Positions 1 to 9,905 of a stretch of 64,000 nucleotides of DNA are shown one piece after another; position 1 is the stretch's first letter; each line of letters opens with the position of its first letter. Position numbers and translations under genes: made by a program. A model generated the notes under the pieces. It was given only the letters and a program-made list of their open reading frames with translations, was not told the DNA's origin and made no database searches. The stretch is from Neoechinorhynchus agilis. Taxonomy: Eukaryota > Acanthocephala. The stretch lies in NCBI GenBank assembly GCA_051530055.1, contig CM121342.1, forward strand, positions 11,098,001 through 11,162,000, read 5' to 3'.

Positions 1-300
1 AAGCGGGTTACTAATAGCAATTTTTTGTATTGCAAATATATCATTCTTGAGTTGAAATAACATTTTAGGTTTTAGGGACTTTTTAACAAAAGTTTGTAAA
101 CCACCGTAGAAGCCCATTAACAAGTTTCCCGAGGATGACATGGGATTCGGCACAACAACTTAAAATATTTGAAGACTAACAAGAGTACGAAATCCCGACT
201 CCTGAAAAAATAGTATATCTGCCAAAGTATCTGATACGATTTGAAAATTTTTTAGAAGGTATGTACGAAGCTCTAGAAGCATTATAGGTTGAGAAGGTGA
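1..300 (-). pseudogene. LINE endonuclease piece (start of copy seen fully at 35290-35910)
   Basis: This is the exact mirror of 35293-35592. In the right arm the frame continues beyond the mirrored part into an endonuclease-like segment, but here it is cut by the window edge. Stop codons interrupt it. Confidence 0.4.
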
Positions 301-403
301 ATCCAGGGGAGCTAGTAATTTACTCGGAGAACGACGAGGATCTCCCTCGCTTGCTTATTAAATCAATTTCCTTGAGAGGAGGGGAGTGTGGCCTCTTAAT
401 TGC

Positions 404-866
404 TTAGTAAATTGTATAAACCGAACTGTCATTTTTATTTGGGATGGCCAGGATATTTATTTTAATAATTTGGATAAAAGATCTCACTAGTTCTCTTAGT
501 TGGTTAATTTCTTTGATAAGACCAGGAACCAAATCGTCATGAGAAATGTGATCCAGCTTCTGAGGGCTAAGAGATTCTCTGAAGAAAGATGAAGAATTGC
601 TCACCCAGTTGGGCGGGGGAGAAGAGTCTGAGGATGGAACCAAAAATCAAGACTAGTGGGTTCACGATGTAATGCTTTAAACGGGGATGTGCCACGGGCT
701 TTAACCGAAGCCTACCGGCGAGAACTCCCTTCTCACTTGCAGACAAATCAACCTTGTTGTTGTTCTTTATCATAATTCTCCCTCGAATATCCGGAGGATC
801 TGGTGGTACCTTTTCCTTTGGTTTCGCTTTAGCGCAATTTTTGTTCCCAACTATATTAGCGCGCAT
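404..866 (-). pseudogene. Jockey-like LINE, ORF1 N-terminal piece, frameshifted
   Basis: On the minus strand an ATG at 866 opens a frame beginning MRAN, followed by a proline/aspartate motif (PPDPPD) and a basic segment. A frameshift near 640 moves the coherent reading into the overlapping frame at 404-643, which is Ser/Pro rich and then helical. The same start context (RAN…PPD) recurs at 9561-9905, and PPD recurs at 3145-3558, so I read this as the 5' end of a LINE gag-like ORF1. Zinc knuckles are missing from this piece. It lies upstream, in transcription sense, of the endonuclease piece that runs off the left window edge. Confidence 0.5.
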
Positions 867-1089
867 GAACGAACCTTTGTTCGCGATGTGTGATAAGTGT
901 TCAACTGCATTTACTTAATTTTATTTATTTATTAAACACGGCCATACAACTAGTAAGATAACAATTAGGGTTTTTCGTTGGTCTAGAAGTTATCGTTGGT
1001 CCTTCGTCTGCTCTATTGGACCTCAGGTATTAGGTCGATCTCAGACAGCCTCGGAGGACCAAAAGACCAGATTAATTTTTATCCTGGTA

Positions 1090-2042
1090 GTATTACTTTC
1101 TTGCCATTAACCATTTCCTATCTTTATCCATTAAGAAATTACTTATTGTAAAAAAAGTGTGTGCATCATTGAATTCCAATCGAATTGTGTTGGAGCATTG
1201 TGCGTTGAAGTTAGGGTTAGAAGGAGAAGGAAAGTAGAATACCTGTTCATTAGATATAAAGAACTTACCTTTATTAGAAAATGAAGGGAAGAATAAGATT
1301 TTTCCCAAAAATAAGCGTGAGAGGAAAGATAAAAGAGGCTCATGGATAAGATTATAATTTGATAAGTTTATGAAGCTTATTAAAACATCTAAAAAAGAAG
1401 GAAAACCTAAGTTCAGGAGGGCGACCTCTCCCGAAAAAACAGATAGAGCCTCCTATGAGAGCTTTTAGAACGGGTAATATAATGTTAAAATTCAAATCAA
1501 GATATTTGGCACTATTAAGAACATATTTGATTTTTAGAAAGGTATTATTAATCGATGAATTAATTAAAAATCTAAATGTCTTGGAGGGGAAGTCGATTCC
1601 TAGAACCCTGGTAAATTTCTTAATGTTGGAGGAGTTAAAATTGTGGTAATTAATTAAATTATTGATTAAAACTTTCCTAGAAGAGAGCGAGTTAGTGAGG
1701 AGGATAAAAAAAGTTTTATTGGCATTGATGGCAAGATTAGCCAATTTCAACTCTGAGCTAAGGATACTCAGAGCTGCTTGAATGTTGCAGAGAAAGATAT
1801 CGTCTGCATATATCGGAGGAAAGATACCCCTGGGTAGTTTCAATTTCTTAAAGATAAAAATAAGGCAGATAAGGAAAAGAGTAGGGGATACTTAAGAGCC
1901 TTGGGGACCCCCAAACGGAAAAAGAATTTGGTTTTTGAGGGATCCACCTCACAATAAAAGGAATTTGATTCAAGTAAGTAATTAATTTTATATATAAGAT
2001 TCAGAGGAATTTTTAGCTCCTCTAGAGCTTTGTATAAAAAGG
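1090..2042 (-). pseudogene. Jockey-like LINE reverse transcriptase fragment
   Basis: Minus-strand reading shows the RT motif GGPQGS with its following hydrophobic segment, broken by stops, then an open frame (1352-1843) with the catalytic box YADDIF. After that come the palm/thumb part and a segment ending in a G-G-S-x-C-F-F pattern with R-P-P-E-L. The same layout is present in the second LINE copy at 12080-13050, where GGSLCFF and RPTELR occur at the matching place. The endonuclease and RT fingers are absent between ORF1 (2043-2993) and this piece, so the copy is internally deleted. The 3' limit near 1090 is an estimate. It encodes no functional enzyme. Confidence 0.75.
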
Positions 2043-2993
2043 TTATATCCAGTCAAGCTGAATAAGAATTTTTTGAACAAATTTAATATTGTTCATACGG
2101 TTAACAGCACTGTGAACTGGATGAGGATTGTAAGTAGCCCAGCCCTTACTATTCTCTGTATCCATGAAGTATTGTGTGAGGTAGGAATGTGCAAACTTGC
2201 ACTTCCTAGCAAAAGCTGGGTGTCTCTTTCCACAATTTGCGCAGAGAGGATTATCCTGTGCCTTACGGTCCCTTTCATGGTGGGAGCCAGCGCAAAAGAT
2301 GCATCTCGGCGAAGACTTGCAGCCTGATTCTGTATGTCCCCATACAGAGCATTTTTGGCATATAGTCAGGTTGAAGTCGTAAATTCATTCCTGATGCCTG
2401 TAGAGGGTAACCCAGTGTGACATGATAGCACGACCTGAGGAAGCCAATATGTCTGCAGTCTCCACCGGGGCAGAACAAAGAAGTGCATATGCTGAAACCG
2501 TATTTGGACTGAATAGGTATTTCATCGGTTTCACACCTAATTCCTTCTCCACCAATCGAAAACCTTCTGCATCCAGTTTTTGAGGCGCATTAAACATTCT
2601 AATGGTCACCCTTCTTGAAAGATCAACAAACGTAATATCCAAGCCCGTCAACATTTTGAAAAATAAGTCCCTCCCTTCCGCATCGAAAAAACAGAAGATA
2701 ATATGAAACTTGGCAGCGAATAACCTCTTGATGTTGAAATGCCTAAGAGAAGCTTTGCCGCCAGGGACCAAATAACGTGAAAAATAGGTTCGAGTAAGCT
2801 CAGCAGGTGATCTGGTACCCAAAGCTTCCTTTGAGATCTTCACAACAAAATCATCCTTCTTGGTTGGACGTTTAATAATGTTAGAAACTGGGGCACAATC
2901 ATTCCTAACTTCACAATCACACATGGGGGAAATAACTACGTCCGAAACCAGAGGAAAACTTGAACCGGAAAGTGTAGTGGCCATATCTTCCAA
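2043..2993 (-). pseudogene. LINE ORF1 (gag-like) with CCHC zinc knuckles, one in-frame stop
   Basis: A 317-codon minus-strand frame opens at the ATG at 2993 and is interrupted only by a TGA at 2385-2387. The N-terminal 200 residues are a gag-like region without strong motifs. After the stop come three knuckles: CQKCSVWGHTESGC, then a second CxxC..H group (CIFCAGSHHER), then CANCGKRHPAFARKC. This triple arrangement is characteristic of ORF1 of Jockey-clade LINEs, where it gives an RNA-binding nucleocapsid-like protein. The ORF ends at 2043, directly beside the RT fragment. One nonsense change in an otherwise open frame suggests a fairly young insertion. Confidence 0.8.
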
Positions 2994-3009
2994 TATACTA
3001 ACCTTTCAG

Positions 3010-3190
3010 AGAAGATATCGGCTGCTTACTAGGCTGTTTCTTTGATTTTATCAGAGCGCAAAATTAAACAAAAAATAGCGCACAGTTTTTTTGTGATTTA
3101 CTTAATCGCCTTGGGTACATTAATCACATGTCGCGCAATTTTTTTTGTTAAAAAACTGCGCTCTGACACAAAGTTCGAATGATCGAGATT
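3010..3190. repeat. Head-to-head LINE 5' ends forming an imperfect inverted repeat
   Basis: The motif tcagagcgca (about 3051) and its inverse tgcgctctga (about 3158) bound a roughly 120-bp stretch with matching A/T-rich inner parts (aaacaaaaaatagcgca and its counterpart). ORF1 of one LINE starts leftward from here at 2993, and the ORF1-like frame at 3145-3558 runs rightward. I read this as two 5' UTRs meeting head to head. Confidence 0.55.
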
Positions 3191-3558
3191 TATGGGACCC
3201 CGATCCTCCGGATGACCGAAAAGGGGGTCAGATGGAGGTTGATTATGATAATGCGAAGGAACCTTCTATAGAAAGAGGAATGGAAGTGGGTGAAGATCCT
3301 GCTAAAGTTAGTTATGAGTGTGTGCGATATCCACGTTACCCGGAGAAAAAGGTTGTTATTGATGATAATGTTTTTCTGACCCCCCACCAAAGAAGGAATC
3401 TGAAGGAAAACTGCTCAGAAAATAAAGAAGATAAGGTGGTTATAACGGATAACGTTTTTGCGGACCCCCACCAAGTCTACAGTCGGCAAAGGGGTGAATA
3501 TGAAATGGTGAGTCTCAATAACAATAATGGGTATTCGGCCACGCCGTTATATATATAA
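3145..3558 (+). CDS. Divergent LINE ORF1 N-terminal fragment (137 codons)
   Basis: This is a short acidic frame with the motif DPDPPDDR near its start, matching the PPD motif of the pieces at 404-866 and 9561-9905. It contains two tandem related segments, KKVVIDDNVFLTPHQ and DKVVITDNVFADPHQ, about 31 residues apart. There is no recognisable catalytic domain. The frame ends at a stop in an (AT)n run just before the repeat unit that carries the 403-codon gene. The likely origin is the truncated 5' end of a retroelement, opposite in orientation to the neighbouring gag ORF. It could instead be an unrelated small host ORF. Confidence 0.35.
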   Translation: MLKNCALTQSSNDRDLWDPDPPDDRKGGQMEVDYDNAKEPSIERGMEVGEDPAKVSYECVRYPRYPEKKVVIDDNVFLTPHQRRNLKENCSENKEDKVVITDNVFADPHQVYSRQRGEYEMVSLNNNNGYSATPLYI

Positions 3559-3559
3559 T

Positions 3560-5332
3560 CGCCTTGTTAAGTTTAACCGATGGACGGAATAACAAAGCCA
3601 GAATTAGTTTTAAATTTCCATTGGGAAAAACAGTGGTACGCTTTCTATGGGGCTCAAGTGGACAAATGCGCACCCGTTGCCCGAGCTTATTTAGTCCACG
3701 GGATAATACTGTGATAAAGAATCCATTTTTTCTATGCAAACTTTTGGAATTGTTTTTTACCGTCTTGAGCTTTAAATTATTTTCGTAATTAGTTTTTCTA
3801 TTATTTGTCACTTCAATAAATATGGAAAATCAAGTAAATATGTACTATTGAGAAAACACAAACACAATGTGATTACCCGTCTCAAAAGCGCAACGTGAAT
3901 GATGCACACTGAGATCATATCACTCCCATAAAAGTAATATCGATGAACAAGGCTCAAGAAACCAATATCGGCAAAGAAGAAGAAACGAGAACTCGACCTG
4001 CGAATGTTCAGTCAGCTCCATATATGACGAAAGTTTCAACCGAAGATAAAAATGTAGCGAACCGCAAAAGAAAAAATGAAGAATCTTTTGAAAATGCAGA
4101 AATCAAACGTTCGGCACGGGATACGAGTCATGAAGTCAAAGTCCAATTATCCTCAAACATCAGTGAATGGCAAATAAAGGCTGACTCAAAGGCTGAAGGT
4201 GGTGATGAAAAGATTTCTAAAGGCACGGCTGAAATTAGCAGAAAGACGGTAAACAATAAAGATAAAATATTGATGCAAGAAAAAACCAACAAGGATAATT
4301 TAAGAGGAGAAACGTCGACGCGAAATGGAATGCTTGGAGAGATTGCCTATAAACTCTCTTTCGGCATTGACAAAAATTTTACAATAATCAGCGGAGATTG
4401 GGTATGCCGAGTATTCGGAGAAATGATCTATGGAGAATTCTCCGCGGAGGAAATCCAGCGCGCAGGAGTAGTTCCGATGTTGTTGCAGATGAACAATAAC
4501 ACAAAAAACATTCGGTATAAATACCTCATACAGAAATTGGCCGACAAATTCGGCGAAACAATCCGAGAGGCAAGATTAGCCGCAGCAAAAAGTTCTGAGG
4601 AGTTGAAAGCCTCGCTGAAGAGAAAGCGCACATTTCCAATGAACGAAGAAGCTAGCGCTGCCCAAAGCGTCGACGACAAATCAGCGAAAATGTCTGAATC
4701 ATTGGATCAGAAGGAAGTCGTTAGCGCTGCCCGAAAGCGCCGGAAATACGTCTTTAATTGTGAAGCCAGGAAATCATTTCCCAGAAAAGAGAAGATTGTT
4801 AAATCTGCAGGATCATCGCAGAGTGAGAAAAGTTCCAAGGCCATTGAAAGGACCAAGGAACCACCTAAACCAATCAATCATGATTTGTCCTTTTATTGCA
4901 GAGGATTACGTATTGGACTTTATAAGGATTACAGGATATGGAATCTAGACTGGATTCGACGAATGTTCCAGGAAATAATGGCAAAGGAAATAACAGCTGA
5001 AGAAGTTCAAGCATCCCAAATCATTGAAATATTAGAAAAGATGATTAATCACGTGGCAAACAAAAAACATAAAGAATTAATTGAACCAGTTTATGCACAA
5101 GTTAAAAATACCCTTGAAAGTTCAGTGGAATCAAAATCAATAGTTAGTGGGTAGAATGGCAACAAGACATTTTTATCGAAATAAAGATGAACTCAATTTT
5201 CGTGTTTAGAGTGTAAAAGATTCACAGTTAAAATCATAGCGACAATTAGAAAATCCAACCAATAGCTGTCAGTGGTCCAACGATAAAATAGCCGAAAAAG
5301 CTTCCATTAACAAATCGTTCAGGAGAATTTGT
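3560..5332 (+). repeat. 1.77-kb duplicated unit, copy 1 (carries the 403-codon gene)
   Basis: The stretch from tcgccttgtt (3560) to aggagaatttgtc (about 5332) recurs at about 7722-9494, offset by about 4.16 kb, with scattered substitutions in the flanks and gene. Part of its upstream flank also survives at 35888-35963 and 37298-37389. The unit therefore behaves as a segment that has been copied several times. Confidence 0.85.
3943..5154 (+). CDS. Charged protein with two LEDGF-IBD/TFIIS-N-like domains, copy A
   Basis: The frame is intact, 403 codons, with no intron. Residues 1-125 are Lys/Glu/Arg rich and low in hydrophobics. Residues about 130-215 and 315-393 are two related helical domains, sharing the pattern W-(I/V)-x-R-x-F-x-E-(I/M), then (S/T)AEE(I/V)Q, then a helix and a final amphipathic helix. 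Without gaps the first lines up with the integrase-binding domain of LEDGF/HDGF2 (TFIIS N-terminal-like bundle) at the -AxxxxxxxML-, KxIRxxK and L-xxKF positions. Basic clusters such as LKRKR and ARKRRK look like nuclear localisation signals. Proteins with this fold act as chromatin or transcription adaptors; the function here is inferred from the fold only. The start is the first ATG after a stop-rich upstream region. It sits among retroelement debris. Confidence 0.7.
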   Translation: MNKAQETNIGKEEETRTRPANVQSAPYMTKVSTEDKNVANRKRKNEESFENAEIKRSARDTSHEVKVQLSSNISEWQIKADSKAEGGDEKISKGTAEISRKTVNNKDKILMQEKTNKDNLRGETSTRNGMLGEIAYKLSFGIDKNFTIISGDWVCRVFGEMIYGEFSAEEIQRAGVVPMLLQMNNNTKNIRYKYLIQKLADKFGETIREARLAAAKSSEELKASLKRKRTFPMNEEASAAQSVDDKSAKMSESLDQKEVVSAARKRRKYVFNCEARKSFPRKEKIVKSAGSSQSEKSSKAIERTKEPPKPINHDLSFYCRGLRIGLYKDYRIWNLDWIRRMFQEIMAKEITAEEVQASQIIEILEKMINHVANKKHKELIEPVYAQVKNTLESSVESKSIVSG

Positions 5333-5394
5333 CTTTACTCCTAAACTCGTGTGGGTTAGTTGATATGTTTCAAGGTAACAATGCGTCCTTTTGG

Positions 5395-5665
5395 TTTTAT
5401 CAAAAATACAATAAAACTCTTTGAGTCTTAGCTCCCAAAATTTTGAGGACAAGAAAACAAATTGTCCTACCGGAAAAACAATAACCAATGGACAACTTTG
5501 GAGACCTTTTTCAATCTTTCAAAAGTTCTGGAAAATTGAAGTTCTTGTTTTAAGCCAACGTAAATCACGGACGGAGAAAGTCGAAATACGTCGCTCGTAT
5601 TCTAATGATGCATAAAATTAAATGATTTGCCTACAACTTAATTTTTAGGTTGTCCGATTTTTCGG
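5395..5665. repeat. Dispersed 250-bp repeat, copy 1
   Basis: The sequence from ggttttatcaaaaatacaat to ttgtccgatttttc is repeated at 17538-17785, next to the palindrome centre, with a roughly 30-bp deletion and point changes. Here it leads straight into the R2-like element at 5685; at the other copy it leads into the palindrome centre. Confidence 0.85.
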
Positions 5666-5684
5666 TCTTCAACGATATTCCGCA

Positions 5685-7507
5685 ATGCCGCCTCCACCAC
5701 CGACGACACCGATGCCGTACCCGAGCGAAGCGAACCAAATGAAAAGACCAAAGAAACACCCAACGCTACCTGGACACCGCCCCGTTTGTTTAGATTCTTT
5801 TTCAATCGCGAAATTGGGGGTTTTGCGCATTCATGGGCCGTCAAATCACGTTGTTGGGATCTGGTCAAATCCCGCGATCGCTTCAACCTGCAACACCAAA
5901 AAATCCGTCGACGCTCCCCGATGACGCCGGGAGTACGATATCTAGTAGCTAAAGGATTCACCACACTTCTGCTGGACTGCTTCGAGCAAAATTCTGACTC
6001 CTCTTGGACACGGCTCTTTGCTTTCCCCAGACTAGTACTTTCCGCTGGCGATAGTTCGGGGGCGTCCCTCACTGCGGTAATCAAAAGACGCCTCGTATCC
6101 TTTGAGGAAAGTTTCTTGATCACTCTAGACCGGCTGAGTCTTCTAGGGAGCTGCGCTTTTGATTCAAATGTGGAAAATGAAATCGGCCATCCACTCCCGA
6201 ACATCACGATGCGTGCGATAGAGTGCGGGAACTTTCGTCATACGGGGCTCTATTCCTGATCAAGAATACCGTCTTCATCCCGAAACTACTTTATAAACTG
6301 CGCATGGCTTCCTTCTTCAAGCACGCCGATAAGTTAAAGAAGCTCGATGACATTGTGAAGGCGTGTCTCGAGCACATTTTAAATGTCCAGCTATCAGACG
6401 AGGCCTGGTGACATTCGGTGGCTTAGGTATTCGAAAAACAGTATCATTCGAAGGGAGCCGGGATCTGGTAAAACCTATGTTGAGAACCAAGTTCTGTTTA
6501 GCGGACGAATTTCTAGTAGCGATCAAGGAATGGTGGGAGAAGACGGGTTACAACCAAGTTCCCGGGAATGGCTGTGATGGCGAACGTGACGACGACAGCG
6601 CGCATTTCACATATACTGATCGTGTGTATGGACATGTACGTGCTCGCGTCCATTTGCAAGATTGTTAGTTCGCGGTTTTTTTGTTGAATAAACGCCTAAA
6701 TGCAGAACAATGGCCTGAAGCAGTCTATCTGGGATAAATCTTTAGTCGCCCGAGCTCACAGTTCTCTAATTTCAGGCTCTCGCGACGAGGTCGACCGGGC
6801 TAAATTGCTGGCAGTCTCTACAAGAGAATCGGGAGCATGGTTAGAAGCCCTACCCATTGCATTCGCAGGAACACTCCTCGTAGACGAAGCAGTTCGGATC
6901 GGAGTTTCCCTCAGATTAGAACTACGGATTTGTGTCGAACATCGTTGCCAGCGTGGAATGATCGTGGATCCATTGGGGAGACATTGCCTTGTTTGCAACA
7001 AGTCAGGGGGCCGTTTACGACGTAATTTCGAGTGCCCTGAATACGGTGAACATCCCAAACATTTCAGAACTAAGTAATCTGTGCCGACTCGATGGTCGTC
7101 GTCCGGATGGCGTCACCCTATTCCCGTGGCGAGAAGGCAAATGTTTTCTCTGGGACGCCACGTGTGTAGACACGTTCGCGGCAAGTAACAGGAGGTTTGT
7201 GGTGCAGTCCCCAGGGGAGCGGCTACTGCCGCGGAGGAACGAAAGGTGGCGAAATATAGAAAATTAAGTAAGTGACACGTTTTTGTACCCTTTGGAGTTT
7301 AGACTCTTGGTGCGCTCGATAGCTCGGCACTTAAATTTACGGAGTAGTTATCGAGTAGACTCCAGGCCAAGACAGGAAATACAAGAGCTGGTGCCTTCCT
7401 GCGCTAAAACATTGGTCTCGCGATCCAAAGAGGAAACGCAGCGAGTGTGGTCGCGACCACTGAGGGGAGCGAGATGCCTCTTCTTCGTGGACGATGGTGA
7501 TTGTTGA
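5685..7507 (+). pseudogene. R2/NeSL-type non-LTR element, internally deleted copy
   Basis: Broken frames reproduce the element seen more fully at 13210-16737. The N-terminal region ends near 6130, and the reading then jumps directly to the post-RT segment (LSLLGSCAFDSN). The whole RT palm is therefore missing. It continues with the LFLIKNTVFIPKLLYKLR segment, the knuckle region and the endonuclease core RRPDGVTLFPWREGK…WDATCVDT at about 7090-7170. The tail segment is degraded. Several frameshifts and stops are present. An A-rich stretch with aataaaat after 7540 may be the remains of the 3' tail. Confidence 0.8.
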
Positions 7508-7721
7508 AAAATTTTGTTGTTGCGTGTGTAACCGGTGAATGTTAATAAAATCAAAGAAGTTGTTCAGCACCTTAAAAATCATTACTTAATAACCGTTAAT
7601 TAAACCACGGATTCTTTAGATTATTTTAGCCTTCAGCATAGAATCGCGTGGCGTACTTAATAAAGATCCTCTATATTGGGAACTTGATTAGTCAACTATA
7701 CCTTCTTCAATACCTTATCTC
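7508..7721. other. Spacer without recognisable gene
   Basis: This is A/T-rich DNA between the degraded element and the second duplicated unit. I see no coding signal. Confidence 0.6.
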
Positions 7722-9494
7722 AAATCGCCTTGTTCAGTTTAAGCGATGGACGGAATAACAAAGCCAGAATTAGTTTTAAATTTCCATTGGGAAAAACAGT
7801 GGTACGCTTTCTATGGGGCTCAAGTTAACAAAGGCGAACCCGTTGCCCGAGCTTATTTAGTCCACAGGATAATACTGTGATAAAGAATCAATTTTTTCTG
7901 TGCAAACTTTTGGAATTGTTTTTTACCGTCTTGAGCGTTGAATTATTTTTGTAATTAGTTTTTCTATTATTTGCCAATTAAATATGGAAAATCAAGCAAA
8001 TATGTACTATTGAGAAAACACAAACACAATGTGATTTCCCGTCTCAAAAGCGCAACGTGAATGAAGCAAACTGAGATCATATCACTCACATAAAAGTCCT
8101 ATCGATGAACAAGGCTCAAGAAACGAATATCGGCAAAGAAGACGAAACGAGAACTCGACCTGCGAACGTTCAATCAGCTCCAGATATGACGAAAGTTTCA
8201 ACCGAAGATAAAAATGAAGCGAACCGCAAAAGAAAAAATGAAGAATCATTTGAAAATACAGAAATCAAACGTCCGGCACGGGATACGAGTCATGAAGTCA
8301 AAGTTAGATTATCCTCAAACATCAGTGAATGTCAAACAAGGGCTGATTCAAAGGCTGAAGGTGGTGACGAAAAGATTTCTAAAGGCTCGGCTGAAATTAG
8401 CAGAAAGCCGGTAAACAATAAAGATAAAATATTGATACAAGATAAAACTAAAAGGGATAATTTAAGAGGAGAAACGCCGACGCGAAATGGAATGCTTGGA
8501 GAGATTGCCTATAAACTCTCTTTCGGCATTGACAAAAATTTTACAATAATCAGCGGAGATTGGGTATGCCGAGTATTCGGAGAAATGATCTATGGAGAAT
8601 TCTCCGCGGAGGAAATCCAGCGCGCAGGAGTAGTTCCGATGTTGTTGCAGATGAACAATAACACAAAAAACATTCGGTATAAATACCTCATACAGAAATT
8701 GGCCGACAAATTCGGCAAAACAATCCGAGAGGCAAGATTAGCCGCAGCAAAAAGTTCTGAGGAGTTGAAAGCCTCGCTGAAGAGAAAGCGCACATTTCCA
8801 ATGAGCGAAGAACCTAGCGCTGTCCAAAGCGTCGACGACAAATCAGCGAAAATGTCTGAATCATTGGATCAGAAGGAAGTCGTTAGCGCTGCTCGAAAGC
8901 GCCGGAAATACGTCTTTAATTGTGAAGCCAGGAAATCATTTTCCAGAAAAGAGAAGATTGTTAAATCTGCAGGATCATCGCAGAGTGAGAAAAGTTCCAA
9001 GGCCATTGAAAGGACCGAAGAACCACCTAAACCAATTAATCATGATTTGTCCTTTTATTGCAGAGGATTACGTATTGGACTTTATAAGGATTACAGGATA
9101 TGGAATCTAGACTGGATTCGACGAATGTTCCAGGAAATAATGGCAAAGGAAATAACAGCTGAAGAAGTTCAAGCATCACAAATCATTGAAATATTAGAAA
9201 AGATGATTAATCATGTGGCAAACAAAAAACATAAAGAATTAATTGAACCAGTGTATGCAAAAGTTAAAAATACTTTTGAACGTTCAGTGGAATCAAAATC
9301 ATTAGTTAGTGGGTAGAATGGCAACAATACATTTTTATCGAAATAAAGATGAACTCGATTGTTGTTTTTATAGTGTTAAAGAATCATAAAATCTTAGTGA
9401 CAATTAAAAAATCCGACCAATGGCCGCCAGTCGTCTCACCATAAAATAGGCGATAAAGCTTTTATTAGCAAATCTTTCAGGAGAATTTGTCGTC
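7722..9494 (+). repeat. 1.77-kb duplicated unit, copy 2
   Basis: Direct duplicate of 3560-5332. Homology ends after aggagaatttgtc, where the two copies diverge abruptly. Confidence 0.85.
8105..9316 (+). CDS. Charged protein with two LEDGF-IBD/TFIIS-N-like domains, copy B
   Basis: This is an intact 403-codon paralogue of the gene at 3943. By eye I count about 26 residue differences, concentrated in the charged N-terminal third and the linker; residues 130-204 (domain 1) are unchanged. There are fewer silent than replacement differences, so the disordered parts may be evolving under weak constraint or diversifying selection. Both copies keep the frame, the basic clusters and the same stop context (GTTAGTGGGTAG), so both may be functional. 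The upstream flank (about 240 bp) is shared with copy A, implying a common promoter. Confidence 0.7.
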   Translation: MNKAQETNIGKEDETRTRPANVQSAPDMTKVSTEDKNEANRKRKNEESFENTEIKRPARDTSHEVKVRLSSNISECQTRADSKAEGGDEKISKGSAEISRKPVNNKDKILIQDKTKRDNLRGETPTRNGMLGEIAYKLSFGIDKNFTIISGDWVCRVFGEMIYGEFSAEEIQRAGVVPMLLQMNNNTKNIRYKYLIQKLADKFGKTIREARLAAAKSSEELKASLKRKRTFPMSEEPSAVQSVDDKSAKMSESLDQKEVVSAARKRRKYVFNCEARKSFSRKEKIVKSAGSSQSEKSSKAIERTEEPPKPINHDLSFYCRGLRIGLYKDYRIWNLDWIRRMFQEIMAKEITAEEVQASQIIEILEKMINHVANKKHKELIEPVYAKVKNTFERSVESKSLVSG

Positions 9495-9560
9495 TATATC
9501 AGACTAACTTAGAAAATACATTGAACAAAAATAAAAAAATGTCTAAAGAACATTCTAAAT

Positions 9561-9905
9561 TCAGAAATAGATGATGTTAAACGAAATGAGTTTTACATTT
9601 TTCGGAAAATAGTACCATTTTTTGAGAGAAACCTTATTTTTCATAACTTCATCAGTAACTGGAAACGAACTGTCCTCTCCAAGGATAGAAACCCTTTGGG
9701 CGATCTCATTACCCTTAACATTATATACAGCAACATCGGCAGGCATTCTTTTGCCTGCCCCACTCTCACGCAAACAACCCTTATCCTTATTGACCTCCAT
9801 CATCTCTAAGTAATCCACATCACCGCCATCAGGCGGCTCGAAGCATCTCGTATCAATAGTTTTATCACGCGCGAAGCGAAATCCTAAATTAGCGCGTATA
9901 ACCAT
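9561..9905 (-). pseudogene. LINE ORF1 N-terminal piece (114 codons)
   Basis: On the minus strand the ATG at 9905 opens MVIRAN, followed by EPPDGGD and an acidic stretch. This matches the RAN…PPD start at 866. The frame is short and ends without zinc knuckles. The DNA just upstream (9906-9960) resembles the 5' leader at 34690-34730 only loosely. Confidence 0.4.

Noticed and set aside
5638-6207. 189-codon minus-strand frame
   Set aside because: Antisense to the R2-like element; no motif of its own. The same holds for its mirror at 29386-29955.
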